Source of the DNA: Medicago truncatula | Taxonomy: Eukaryota; Streptophyta; Magnoliopsida; Fabales; Fabaceae | DNA length: 64,000 bases | Reading direction: 5' to 3' | Assembly (NCBI RefSeq): GCF_003473485.1 | Contig: NC_053049.1 | Span: 19,615,501-19,679,500, forward strand | In this document: positions 32,220 to 46,237 of the stretch, piece after piece | Numbering within the stretch: position 1 is the first letter of the stretch | Layout of the letters: each line of letters opens with the position of its first letter | The notes under the pieces: model-generated | Database searches by the model: none | Seen by the model: only the letters and a program-made list of their open reading frames with translations | What the model was told of the DNA's origin: nothing | Translations under genes and position numbers: made by a program

Positions 32220-34193
32220 CTAAAGGTGAGTGCTGGATAGCTTCTGATCATTCAATACTTTAGGTTTAACAACTTTGGGTATTGTTTTCTCAGAAGCAGT
32301 AGCTGCTTTGTTCTTCTGATCCTTTGGCTTTGGGATTTTAGATTCTGGTTTAATCAGATTCTGAGGAACAGGTTCTGATCTTTTCAGAATTTTAATCTTT
32401 TGAGTCTTAGGATCAGATTTTGTCATAACCTTAGACTTGAGTTTTTCTGGCTTTGATGTGATCTTAGCCTTCGAACCAGAAGCTTCAGGTTCTGACTGAA
32501 CAGCAGTTACAGCATCTGTACCTTCAGGCACAAAGGTGGATTTCAATCCATCCTTGATACAATCACAGTAGCTTTTGAGACTGTATTCTTTGGATTTCTC
32601 CTCAGAATATCCAATCCCTTTGCCATTGTTCTTGTATGTGCTGTAGATCATAGAAGCAACTTTGCTTCTGTCTATTCCAGCCATAATAAAATCATCCAAG
32701 GCAATCTCATGTTTATTGCCTGAACCTTTATCACATTTTTCTTGTAGCTTCTGACAAAGAATCTTGAGTCTATCTTCATATGTTGTTGATATGAGGTTAA
32801 ACCCTTTGAGTTCTTCTTCAGAAGCTTTCAGTTCCAATAGAGTTGTCTTTTGTTGTTTCATCAAATCAACATATTTTTCTTTTAAATCTGTCAACTCATT
32901 TGTTCTGTGTTCAAACAGTGATAAAAGTTCTTTTAGAGAATCAACAAGTTCTTGTCTAGGAATTTTGGAATATACCTCATTTTCATCTTCTGAATCTGAT
33001 TCAGCTTCTGATACTGCTTCTGATGATACTGTTGCCACTAACCCCATGGCTGCCTTAGCATCATCATCTGCTTCTTCTTTATCAGAACCAGATTCACTAT
33101 CCAAATCTTCCTAGGTCGCCATCAAGCTCTTTTTGATTTGCTTTCTGAATTTACTAGAGCTGAAGCTTGATTTCTTGGATTTGCCTTTATACTTCTCCTT
33201 CTGAAGATCAGGGCAATCAGCAATGAAATGACCAGACTTCTTACAATTGAAGCATCCCTTCTGATCTTCTTTCTTGGAGTTCTTGTAGCTACCTCTCTTG
33301 CTCAAAAATTTCTTCTGCTTCCTTGCCAGATGCTCAAGCTTGTTGGACAACATAGCCATCTTTACAGATTGATCTTCATCATAATCTCCATCAGGTGATT
33401 CTTCTTCAGATTCACTGGCTTTGTAGGCTTTGGAAGATTTTGAAGTCTTTCCTTTAGATGGTAAAGCAATGGATTTACTCTTCTTAGAGGTTTCATGCTC
33501 ATTTAAACTCATTTCATGCACTTTGAGTGAGCTAACAAGATCTTCAACACTTAAAGTATTTAGATCCTTAGCTTCCTCAATAGCAGTTACTTTGGGTCTC
33601 CATCTTGAAGGCAAGCTTCTCAAAATCTTACTAACATGATCAGAAGCAACATAGCTTTTCTTCAGTATTTGCAATCCAGAAACTAAAGTTTGAAATCTTG
33701 AGTACATTTCTTCTATACTCTCATCATCCTTCATTCTGAAAAGTTCATACTGATGAACTAGCATCAAAGCTTTAGCCTCTTTCACCTTCTTGTTGCCTTC
33801 AAAGTTGGCACATAGTGAAGCAAACATAGCCTTCGCAGTAGATTTGTCACTCATCTTCATGTATTCGGTGCGACGTATAGAAGCCACAATGATTCCTCTG
33901 ATCTTGTGGTGTTTCTTATAAAGCTTCTTCTGAGCAGGAGTATGTATTCTTCTGTCTATAGCAGCTCCTTCTTCATCTAAATCCAGATCATCAACTCCAT
34001 CTTCCAGTATGTCTCATAGCTCTTCATCCAATCCCATGATAAAGCTGTACATATTTGTTTTCCACCATGAAAACTCTTCTGGATCTCCATTAAACTTTGG
34101 AGCTTTTCCAGATTCTGTTTTCTTGTCAGCAGTATCATAGTCATGCTTGACACTTGTGTATTTTGTAGTAACTGATTCCTCTCCTCCAGACAT
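32220..34193 (-). pseudogene. Sirevirus gag, broken by stops
   Basis: The frame starts at ATG 34193, downstream of the primer site. In-frame TGA at 34014-34016 and TAG at 33111-33113 interrupt it, then it runs on to a TAG at 32220-32222. The middle part carries the Copia gag (UBN2-type) region, for example EEMYSRFQTLVSGLQ, and a zinc knuckle CFNCKKSGHFIADC. The distal part is charged and coiled-coil-like (LKEKYVDLMKQQKTTLLELK). Gag forms the virus-like particle. With these stops the copy could not make full-length Gag itself. Confidence 0.85.
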
Positions 34194-34250
34194 GTTTTTC
34201 TTTTGGATCTTGAACTGTCACACGGTTAAGTGCTTATGATAACAACGCAA

Positions 34251-34262
34251 GCTCTGATACCA
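34251..34262 (-). promoter_or_regulatory. Primer binding site (iMet tRNA) of the Sirevirus
   Basis: TGGTATCAGAGC on the minus strand, two bases inside the 5' LTR, complementary to the 3' end of plant initiator tRNA-Met. Confidence 0.9.
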
Positions 34263-34264
34263 AT

Positions 34265-35543
34265 TGAAGGTGTGAAAAACACAAGGAAGGGGGGGGGGGG
34301 TTGAATTGTGTTTTCTTTTTCTCTCTAAAAAATACTTCTTCTGATAAAACTTCAGAAGCAGTTTGTGAATGCTTCTGATGAAACGATCAGAATCAGATAT
34401 GCAGCGGAAAAGATCAAAGCAGAGAAAAGAAAAGCAAGACACAAGCAGTTATTCTGGTTCCTTCCACAAATCGGAAGTAGTCCAGTCCCCCTTGCACTTC
34501 CAAGGAGATTTCACTATAATCACAAAGATTACAAATGCTCAATACTCTCTAAGTATGAGACTTCTCAAAAATGCTCAAGCACACACGCAAGAGTCTTCCA
34601 ATGCTCAAGCACTAAGCAAGAGTCTTCTAATGCTCAAGCACGCAGGCAAGAGGCTTCTGATCAAACAAAAATACAATGAATTAAGTTTGACTTGAACACT
34701 TGATATACAATTAGTGGTGTTCACAATACAATACAATAAAGACTCTAGACTTTTGAATTTCTAAGATGTATCAAATCAGTGCAGAAATTCAGTGTGCTTT
34801 GTAGAATTAAATTGACAGAGTTTTTGCGCTTTTTAACTTGTGTATCTCTCTCTTTTATCTTCAAGTCTTCACTCCTTTATATAGAGGCGTGAAAGAGACG
34901 TTGAGATAATTAGCACGTCTAAAGAGTCGTTTGAAATCCTTTGATCATTCACCAGTAATCCTTTGCCTGATTTGGGTGTAGTCCTTTGAAGAATTAGCTT
35001 CAAATTCATTCCCATCTTGAAGGCACAAATTTTGCAGGCATAGTTGTTGTCTTGTCTTGTAGCGTGGACAAAACAGAGTAGTGGAGGTAGTGGTTGTACA
35101 CTTGTACTTTGTCAACTCTGTTAACGAAGGACAAATGCTCAGCTCTATCCAAATGACCGTTGATACCTCCCTTTCAATTCTTCGTTCTTCTTAGATAAGG
35201 TTGAAATGAGAAACAGCTACTTTGGATCTTCAGTTTGAATATATGGATTAAATGTAGCTTCTGGTGATGATTTCGCTTTTGATGAAAACCTTGCTTCTGA
35301 TTACCTTCTGCTTCTGATGACGTCATCACTTCAGATGCACTTCAGCTTCAGACGCAGTTTTCTTCAGATGCTTAGAATTTCTTTTTCTTTCCATTGTTCT
35401 TCCAAGACCTATTGAAATAACTTGACTAGCCTTTGGTCCTGTACACTTGAACAATTATTAGCAATAACCAATTGACAATTTTTAATACCTTGTTATCATC
35501 AAAACTTATTAAGGTTCATTGTGAAACACATTTTGTTCCAACA
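34265..35543 (-). repeat. 5' LTR of the Sirevirus
   Basis: 1279 bp, the partner of 25487-26762. A TATA-like CTATATAAAGG lies on the minus strand near 34885, followed by the leader. Differences from the 3' LTR that I see are single substitutions and G-run length. Confidence 0.92.
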
Positions 35544-36019
35544 AACTCTCCTCCTCATCAAAATCTTGCTCATCATATATGCACTTGTAAGAGACTTCTT
35601 TCTTGTCAACTTCTATTTTCACCAAACATGAATTCAATTGATTATAAAATTCATCTTCTTGTTGAATCTTCAATCAACACCCATTTGATTCAAACAATAT
35701 TCTTTTTCTATCTATTTTGAGCTTGTGATACTACTGTTTTGATATTCTACCAATGAGTATATATATGCACTTGTAAGATACCTCTTTAATGTCAACTTTT
35801 GTGAAAAGACTTAAGTGCAAACATCAGTAGATCACTATTCATAAAACTTAATGTTTATTCCATAAGGTTTGTTATCATTAAAACATTCACCAAAGAGATT
35901 TTTGTTTCAACACTTTGTCCTTCATCTTGAAATTCTCTTATTGTTGAACGAGCAAATTTGTTTTTGTTGCCTTCACTTGATGATTACCTTAATATGTATG
36001 GCACATGGAGTAAAATATG
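35544..36019. mobile_element. Old Sirevirus-related debris
   Basis: Around 35868-35911 the wording GGTTTGTTATCATTAAAAC ... TTTTGTTTCAACA matches the outer end of the Sirevirus LTR with many changes. ATATGCACTTGTAAGA occurs twice (about 35577 and 35763). TCTATTTTCACCAAACATG (35611 on) also appears left of the intact element at 25440. No coding sequence seen. Confidence 0.4.
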
Positions 36020-36024
36020 CTTAG

Positions 36025-36744
36025 TATTGGGAAAAATCCATGTCCCACATCGTATAGATTAGACTCTTGATAAGAGTTTATTTAGAGGAGACAACCCTCA
36101 CCTTATAAACCGATTTTTAAGGTTGAGTTAGGCCCCCAATTTCATCATGGTATCAGAGCCTGTCGATTTCAAGGGCCACCTACCAATACACGCACCAAGC
36201 CCAAAGAGTGTTGCTAGACATGACGGCCCACACCAAAGCCCAAAGAGTGCAGGGCGTGACGGGGGTGTATTTGGAAAACCCATGTCCCACATCAGATAGA
36301 TTAGACTTTTGATAAGAGTTTATATAGAGGAGGCAACCCTCACCTTATGAACCGGTTTTTAAGGTTGAGTTAGGCCCCAATTTCATTATTGGGAAAAACC
36401 CATGTCCCCCACATCAGATTGATAAGACTCTTGATAAGAGTTTATATAAAGGAGACAATCCTCACCTTATGAACCGGTTTTTAAGGATGAGTTAGGCCGC
36501 CAATTTCATTATGGTATCAGAGCCTGTCGATTTCAAGGGCCACCTACCGATTCACACACCAAGCCCAACGAGTGCTGCTGACGTGACAACCGATTCATGC
36601 ACCAAAGCCCAAAGAGTGCTGGGCGCGACCGAGGTGGATTGGGAAAAACCCATGTCCCACATCGGATAGATAAGAATTTATATAGAGGAGACAATCCTCA
36701 CCTGAACCGGTTTTTAAGGATGAGTTAGGCATTTAATTTCATTA
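36025..36744 (+). mobile_element. Composite TRIM: LTR-internal-LTR-LTR-internal-LTR
   Basis: Four LTRs of about 106-123 bp (36025-36147, 36271-36388, 36389-36511, 36639-36744) start (TA)TTGGGAAAAACCCATGTCCC or close variants and share GTTTATATAGAGGAGACAA. Two internal segments (36148-36270, 36512-36638) begin with the iMet primer site TGGTATCAGAGCC (36148-36160, 36512-36524) and end purine-rich. CTTAG flanks the whole block (36020-36024 and 36745-36749). No coding capacity, as expected for a terminal-repeat retrotransposon in miniature. Confidence 0.88.
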
Positions 36745-36850
36745 CTTAGCTGTAGATTTATCTCCAATATTTTTGAACACTGGAAACGAAATTTTATTGA
36801 CCAATATCGTTCTAGCTTTGTGTCTTTTGTAGATCTTATTTTATCATCTT

Positions 36851-37038
36851 TCAAAGCCTTTCTATTTATCATAGTTCTTTCCTTGTCCATTGAAATGGTA
36901 ATACCGTATTCTATGATGTGTCATGGATCCTCATCTTCGATGATTCAAAGCCTTTCTATTTATCATAGTTCTTTCCTTGTCCATTAAAATGGTAATACCA
37001 TATTCTATAATGTGTCATGGATCCTCAACTTGGATGAT
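36851..37038. repeat. 94-bp tandem duplication
   Basis: Two copies beginning TCAAAGCCTTTCTATTTATC at 36851 and 36945, differing at a few positions, both containing GTGTCATGGATCCTCA. Confidence 0.85.
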
Positions 37039-37129
37039 ATAAAAATTGTACAATTTGCTTTTCAACATGACAAATTGTTCGGCATCTCGATTAATTAAAT
37101 GTAGGAGGTGTATATAAAAAGGAATCATT

Positions 37130-37320
37130 TTTGGTAAAGGACACATGTTTTTCTCTAACACGGTTAAGTATTAACTATATAGACTTTGCTCTGATACCGA
37201 CCACTGAAGACGAGAAAAATACAAAAATAGATGGTTTGAATTAATTGTGCTTTTTTTATTTGTGATTCTTTTTAGTTAACTGGGGCGAATGCTTGTATAA
37301 GAAAGGGATAACTATAGCTA
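37130..37320 (-). mobile_element. Fragment of a second Sirevirus 5' end
   Basis: GCTCTGATACC at 37188-37198 is a reversed iMet primer site. To its right TGAAGACGAGAAAAATACAA resembles the LTR end of the intact Sirevirus. To its left ACACATGTTTTTCTCTAACACGGTTAAGT resembles that element's leader. A degraded, separate insertion. Confidence 0.5.
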
Positions 37321-38387
37321 TTTAAAAAAAAATAAAATTATTGAATTAGTAGATATATTTTTATATTTAGCTACCCCAAATTCGATTTTAGGTATAATAA
37401 CATTTTTTTGACTTAATGATATAGTGCGGTCTTCTTTTGAGTCGAACTTCGGTTTATCTGACCCCATCTCCCCGAAACTGAAGAATCAACACTAAAAAAA
37501 TTAGTATTATATTTTATTTAACAAAAAAAAAATACGACAACAACAACAGCAACAATATTTTAATATGTTACTATTAGGCCAAACATATATCATATAGGCC
37601 CACCGTCCACCCATTGTTATATTAAAATTATAATATAATTAATTTAGTAGTAAATAAATTGGGCAAATGAAAGGAAACACTATTTTATTTACACTCAAAA
37701 AGACATTACAAATCAATTTAGCTCATAGACAATTATGAAGGGATTTGAGCTTTTAAAGGGTCGCCAAGTGAGACTTTCATAAATAACTACTGTCATATTT
37801 TATTTGTTAGATACAATCTTATATTTACTTTTATGAAGGTCTTTTTTGTTTTTATTTTTTTGTTTATTGGTTAAATTTACTTTTAATTTAAAAAAAAAAT
37901 ATATATGCGGCCATCTCATAAATATATTGCTAGCTTCGTCGTTTTTGATTAAGATAGAAGAGATTCATATCATCTCATCTAACCACCTTTGAGTTAAACG
38001 TATCCATTTTTTTAAAAACTTTTTTAAATATAGACTATTCTTACAAAATGCAATAGTATGAAAGACTAAAAGTACCATTAAAATTTAATAGCAAATAAAC
38101 TTGAAAACTCATGATTTTATAGGATTACAAGACATAATGAACCCTTGTGAAATATTAAGGGACAGAATATTAAATTTTGTTCACATTGATCAATTGACTA
38201 AATACATATTAAGGAACTAAATGGGTGGATAATATGATATTAAGAAATCTTTAACTTATTTTGCATTATTTTGGATCAATACGATAACTGCATCTTTTAC
38301 ACTTTAATTGACTGACTTTGTATTAAAAAAAGGGTTCAAGAGCTTGTTTTGCACATGGTTGATAAGTTGAATAAACTATGTATAGTG
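37321..38387. other. AT-rich intergenic DNA upstream of gene B
   Basis: No gene or bounded repeat. A phrase ATAGTGCGGTCTTCTTTTGA at 37420 recurs at 38380, next to gene B, so part of the upstream block may be duplicated. Confidence 0.35.
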
Positions 38388-38527
38388 CGGTCTTCTTTTG
38401 ATTAGAAAAATGAACGCCAAAGCTCCTTTAATGACAGATTGGTCATTGCATTTCCATCTTTACTAATCCAAAACTTAATTGCAGAATAATCTTTAAACAT
38501 TTGAAGCACTAATTCTGTGACTTAAAC
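38388..38527 (+). promoter_or_regulatory. Upstream segment of gene B shared with gene A
   Basis: It contains GTCTTCTTTTGATTAGAAAAATGAACGCCAAAGC-type wording, CCATCTTTACTAATCCAAAACTT and GAAGCACTAATTCTGTGAC before the ATG, in the same order as upstream of gene A. Confidence 0.6.
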
Positions 38528-41511
<2,984 letters not shown>

Positions 41512-42682
41512 TAAACATTTGCGCTATTCGTAGAATTAAAATGTTTTATTTGTTTTGCCTTCCCGAGTGTTGATCCCTTGGGAAGACATTGAATGTATTT
41601 GAAACAATTGCGATACGATATTTAACCAAAATTCCCTTTCATACAATAACATTGACGGTACTTTCAATCCTTGGCCAAAGATCATCCCACTCCTTTGTCT
41701 CTCAGTTACATTCGATTCAAGTTCAAATGTTTTATGCTCAAGAAATTTTATATTCATTGTGTCTAATTGATTACGTTACAATTCAACATTAGTTTTGTGT
41801 GACATTATCTACCATAAGTGAAGGTTCAATTCAGTCCTTCAGATTTTTTGATTGAGCCAATTCAGTCCCTGACAAAAATTAAACCTAAATTAGTCTCTTA
41901 TATTTTCGAATGGAGGATAAATTAGTCCTTAACTCATTGTATTAGAGAGACTAATTTGTTTCTAAAATAAAAAGAGGGATATGTTAGAATTTCTTCTAAT
42001 ATTTTGTGTGCTGCAATCAATTGTAGGTTTTGGTTTTCACAAAAACGAACTGATGTTGTGATACATTTGATGATGCTTAGGCCCTAATAAAAGTTATCGA
42101 TAGATAATGAGTATTTGGACACTTAATATGATTTGTGTAAATACAAAGTGTAGGCCCGAAAGTTAGGGCTCATGATTGGTAGTACCTAAGGTTGCATGAT
42201 TATAAATAGAGAGGTTAGGTCCCCATTGCCACCACTCTGACTATTCTCCTCATTAGTAGTTCACCCCATTGAAAACCTTAAGTTTGGAGCATGTGAAAGG
42301 AAAAGGGAGACTCTTGTCCCGACGAGTACGGTAATCATAGTTTTTAAGTAAATGTGATCTTGGTGATTTAATTTTAACATGATAGACTAATTTGGAACTA
42401 TATTGTTTTTGTAAGGGACTGAACTGACTCACAAAAATATTAGGAGTGATTGATTTGCGTCTTCTCTCCTAAAATTAATTAACACGAAAATTCTAAACAC
42501 ATAAGTATTTAGGAAACACAAATGGCTTCTCTAAATTCAAATGCGAAATGAGGGGTGACATAATTTTAAATCCATTTAATTAAATTTTGTGGAATGATTT
42601 GAAATTTTAACAAATAAAAAAGTGTGTCTTGAAAATATTAGGGTAAGAGAGTGACTTGTAATCATTATCTTTATTGATTATG
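41512..42682. other. Intergenic region after gene B
   Basis: The first 130 bases are the 3' flank shared with A and C. From about 41830 there is MITE-like wording (TTCAGTCC, TAAATTAGTC, GACTAATTTG) with partial inverted partners near 42385-42425. No gene supported. Confidence 0.35.
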
Positions 42683-43204
42683 GATGGCAATGGATATCTA
42701 ATGGATAGGGTACAATACCACCCTTCCCATATCCGCGTTTGTAAAAAATATTTGTACCCGAGCTCGTACACTCGTGGGTAACAACTTTAGTACCCTTCCT
42801 CATATTCTATGGGCACCTACGTGCCCATACATGTACCCATTACCCGCATTTTAATTATAAAAAGACAATAAAAAACATCACAATTAAAATAAAACTACTA
42901 TCCTATTTTTTCAAAGCAACTAATAAAATAGTAGAAATAGTAGAAATCGTGGTATTTAGCCAAATAAAAAAACATCTAAAATATTCCTCGAAAATTAAAA
43001 TAAAAACATTCAAAATACATACAAAAAAGTGCATGCTAAAATAAACATCAAATTGATTTAAATCATAAATTTGTGGTTCGTGAACTTATGAAGGTAAGGG
43101 TGAAACAATTATTGTATTAGTTTTTAGTTTTAGGTTTATGTTTAAAGAACTAAAGAAATTAAATAATTGTACAACAAAAAAATGTTTATTATATTATATA
43201 AATA

Positions 43205-44639
43205 CTAGACTTTCCACCCGTGCTGCCGCACGGGTCATATACATTGTAGATATAGTAGACAAAAACAAATCTCAATGCATATCAAAGAGAATGAAATATG
43301 TGGTCCCAAATATATGCAGATGTTGGAATTCGAACCTCAGACACCACGCTTATTCACCAAAAAAATATTAATTTTTATCAATCGTGTGTTACTTCATTCT
43401 TTTGTTAAAATTATATGTCAATATTATATTATTGGTATGTTACTTCATATTTTTCTTTTTTTTTTTGAAAAAATGTTACTTCATTCTTTTGTAAAAATTA
43501 TATGTTAATGTTATATTATGTACCTAAAAATAGTTCATTCTTAACCTGAACATGTAAAATGTTTTATTTAAATAATTTTCCTTTTATCGAATATTTGGCC
43601 TTTACCGTAAATGATACCCTTTAACTGTTTGTTGAAATGTTTCTTCCACCTGTTTATATAGATTGCAAAATTCAGGTGCATTTTGTGGTAAATATTTAAC
43701 AAAGAGAGTTCAGTTCTAATTTGGATGAAAAGTGTAATATTAACAAAAAAAAATGTTGCTATAATCTTTCAAAACCCTTTTATTCCAATAGGGCGATTTG
43801 TTTTGTTGAAGAAATAGGGCGATTTGTTTTGAAGAAATAGGGGAAATAAAGCGATGCCGATTTGCTTTGTTCATGAAAATAGGAGATTAGGTGTGAGCAT
43901 TAGCGTTGTTCATGAAAATAGAAGATTAGGTGTGAGCATTAGGGTTAAAATGGTAAAATTATGCACCAGGGTTTAGGTTAAAATTAGGGCTCATGAAAAT
44001 ATGAGATTAGGTGTGAGCATTAGGGTTGTTCATGAAAATATAAGATTAGGTGTGAGCATTAGGGTTAAAACGGTAAAATTATGCAACAGGGTTTAGGTTA
44101 AAATTAGGGCTCATGAAAATATGAGATTAGGTGTGAGCATTAGGGTTGTTCATGAAAATATAAGATTAGGTGTGAGCATTAGGGTTAAAACGGTAAAATT
44201 ATGCAATAGGATTTAGGTTAAAATTAGGGCTTACGGGTTACCTTTAATATATAAGAAGATTAGGTGATAGCAATAGGATTGTTTATGAAAATAGGAGATT
44301 AGGTGTGAACATTAGGGTTAAAACAGTAAAATTATGCAATAGGGTTTAGGTTAAAATTAGGGCTTACTTGTTAACTTTAATATATAATAAGATTAGGAGA
44401 GAGCATTAGGATTGTTCATGAAAATAGGAGATTAGGTGTGAACATTAGGGTTAAAATAGTAAAATTATGCAATAGGGTTTAGGTTAAAATTAGGGCTTAC
44501 ATGTTAACTTTAATATATAAGAAGATTGTTCATGAAAATAGGAGATTAGGTGTGAACATTAGGGTTAAAACAGTAAAATTATGCAATAGGATTTAGGTTA
44601 AAATTAGGGCTTACTTGTTAACTTTAATATATAAGAAGA
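43205..44639 (-). mobile_element. Non-autonomous Helitron
   Basis: On the minus strand it starts TCTTCTTATATATTAAAG at 44639, preceded by A. It ends with a GC-rich hairpin (ACCCGTGC-GGCA-GCACGGGT, 43216-43235), eight further bases (GGAAAGT region) and CTAG at 43208-43205, followed by T. This is the A|T insertion site, 5' TC and 3' hairpin-CTRR structure of Helitrons. No Rep/helicase coding sequence. The interior is largely a tandem repeat. Confidence 0.75.
43890..44639 (-). repeat. Six-unit tandem repeat inside the Helitron
   Basis: GTAAAATTATGCA occurs at about 43952, 44072, 44192, 44326, 44459 and 44572, marking units of 113-134 bp. Each unit contains GATTAGGTGTGA(G/A)CATTAGGG and (A/G)GGGTTTAGGTTAAAATTAGGG-like telobox-bearing sequence. 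The last three spacers plus the terminus include TTAACTTTAATATATAAGAAGA-like text, i.e. the Helitron 5' end. Confidence 0.85.
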
Positions 44640-44778
44640 TGTATATGCAGGTTGCGAGGTTGAGTAGTATAGTGCCCTTACCCGGATCCAAGCCCATACC
44701 CATCAAAGTGGAATTTTACCTATCCATTGCAGGTATTTTTTGCGGGTGTCCATCAAGCCTGGGTCCAATTGCCATCCT

Positions 44779-46237
44779 TGCTAATATTGATTGTTAATAA
44801 TATCTTGAAATCTATAAATCCATAAAGTAATTTCAAATACTATAAAATACTGTGGTATAAATTCTTTGAAGTATAAGTTACATATCTTGATAGTATCTTA
44901 AAATTACAAGGGTTAAATATAGTGTTTTTTTTCCTCATAATTTGAGCGTGTTTTGGTTTATCCTTTAATATATATTAGATTTCAGTCTTGTAATTTATAG
45001 ATTATTTGTTTTTAGACCTTCGTAAAATTTGACCGTACGAAATTGAAATTTGACTATACAAAATAGATTATATGGTAGGGGATAACCTAAAATTTGTTCA
45101 AATTAGAGGGCAAAAATTCCTTAAATTTTGAAATTTTATGTCATGAAGGTTTAAAAGATGAAGAGCATTTAGATTACAACGCTTGAAATTTAGAAAAACA
45201 AAATTAGCGAAGGTAAACCAAAATTCACTAAAATTACAATTGGATAAACACTATTTATATACAAAATTATCAGCAAGGTGGCAAGTGAGTTGCGAAGTGT
45301 TGTTCATAAGAAAAGTGCATACATTTTTCATTGCATAGAGCAAGTTTTGAGTACTTATTAGAAACTAAGAAACAACTCCATCAAACAAATATTACAATTG
45401 GTTATTACTTTTGGAAAGAAATATTACAAAAAGGCAAGTACGTTGTTTATTTTTTTCTGGCTTGGATCAAGAAAATAAATAGACTCTACAAAAAGATAAC
45501 AAAGAAATCCACTTTCAAATTTAATATTTAGAATCATAATCAGGTTTGTTTAGAAGAACCACACACTCAGATGATCAATGTTTATATGCACAAATTAATA
45601 GTTAAAAAGCTTAATCACATGCCTACAAAGTTAAATATTTCGGTTAAAGCTACTGAGATCACATCATATAGGAAAATCAGATGAAATCTTGAAAACAACT
45701 TATAAAAAGAAATCAGGTTTCACCTCAACTCTTTCCTGAAATGAATAGCATAGAGGATCAATTTTATATCTACAATAGATGCATTTAATTGAAATTTTCA
45801 CTGACAATTAATGGTACAACATTTTAAAATCTTTATTATCAGCAATGTATTCGATAAAATTTTGCGTCGAAAGGATAGATGTTAAAACGACGGAAGATAA
45901 TTTACTTTAGAAAGTAAAAATACCATGAAACCTGATTAACACATTACACTAAAGGGCATTATAGAGGACCCTGATTTATTCTCATTCTAATCACACCAAT
46001 TATATTTTATGATGCTTTTCTTGACCCTGATTTATTCCCATTCTAATCACACCAATTATATTTTATGATGCTATATGATTCTACCACAACACAATGAAAA
46101 TTAAAGCATTGATCAGAAAAAATAAATACCATATTACCATGTTTATATTTCATTCCAATATAGGTACATGCTACTACATTTTTTTTTTGTGAGGACCTAC
46201 ATGCTACTACATTTGTAGTTATAAAATACAGAAACTT
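44779..46237. other. AT-rich intergenic DNA with a short duplication
   Basis: No gene seen. Bases 45967-46022 and 46023-46071 are a tandem duplication with a 56-bp period (GACCCTGATTTATTC...ATTTTATGATGCT). Bases 44920-45240 resemble MITE debris. Confidence 0.4.

Larger units (their letters stand above)
25487..35543 (-). mobile_element. Sirevirus-type Ty1/Copia retrotransposon, near full length
   Basis: 10,057 bp on the minus strand. The two LTRs (34265-35543 as 5' LTR, 25487-26762 as 3' LTR) begin TGTTGGAAC and end CTTCA and differ at only about ten positions that I can see, so the insertion is young. The primer site TGGTATCAGAGC (34251-34262), two bases after the 5' LTR, matches initiator-Met tRNA. 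A polypurine tract AAAAAGGGGGAGAT (26763-26776) precedes the 3' LTR. Order: gag, pol (protease, integrase, RT, RNase H), then a third ORF. This order plus the CAGGGGGAG motifs indicates the Sirevirus (SIRE/Maximus) lineage. The 5-bp flanks do not match (GAATC left, AACTC right). Confidence 0.92.
42683..44778. mobile_element. hAT-like MITE split by a Helitron
   Basis: The ends GGATGGCAAT (42683) and ATTGCCATCC (44769-44778) are inverted. The flanking 8-mers TTGATTAT and TTGCTAAT agree at six of eight positions, suggesting a hAT-type 8-bp duplication. Removing 43205-44639 leaves an element of about 661 bp with TACCC/GGGTA-rich arms. Confidence 0.55.

Noticed and set aside
31893..33114. Plus-strand open frames of 115 and 116 codons
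   Set aside because: Antisense shadows of Sirevirus gag and pol.
43900..44620. Possible interstitial telomere repeats (TTTAGGG-like text)
   Set aside because: The motif occurs once or twice per 120-bp unit rather than in tandem; better explained as part of the Helitron repeat.
43900..44620. Possible CRISPR-like array
   Set aside because: Units are contiguous imperfect repeats without unique spacers, in a plant genome.
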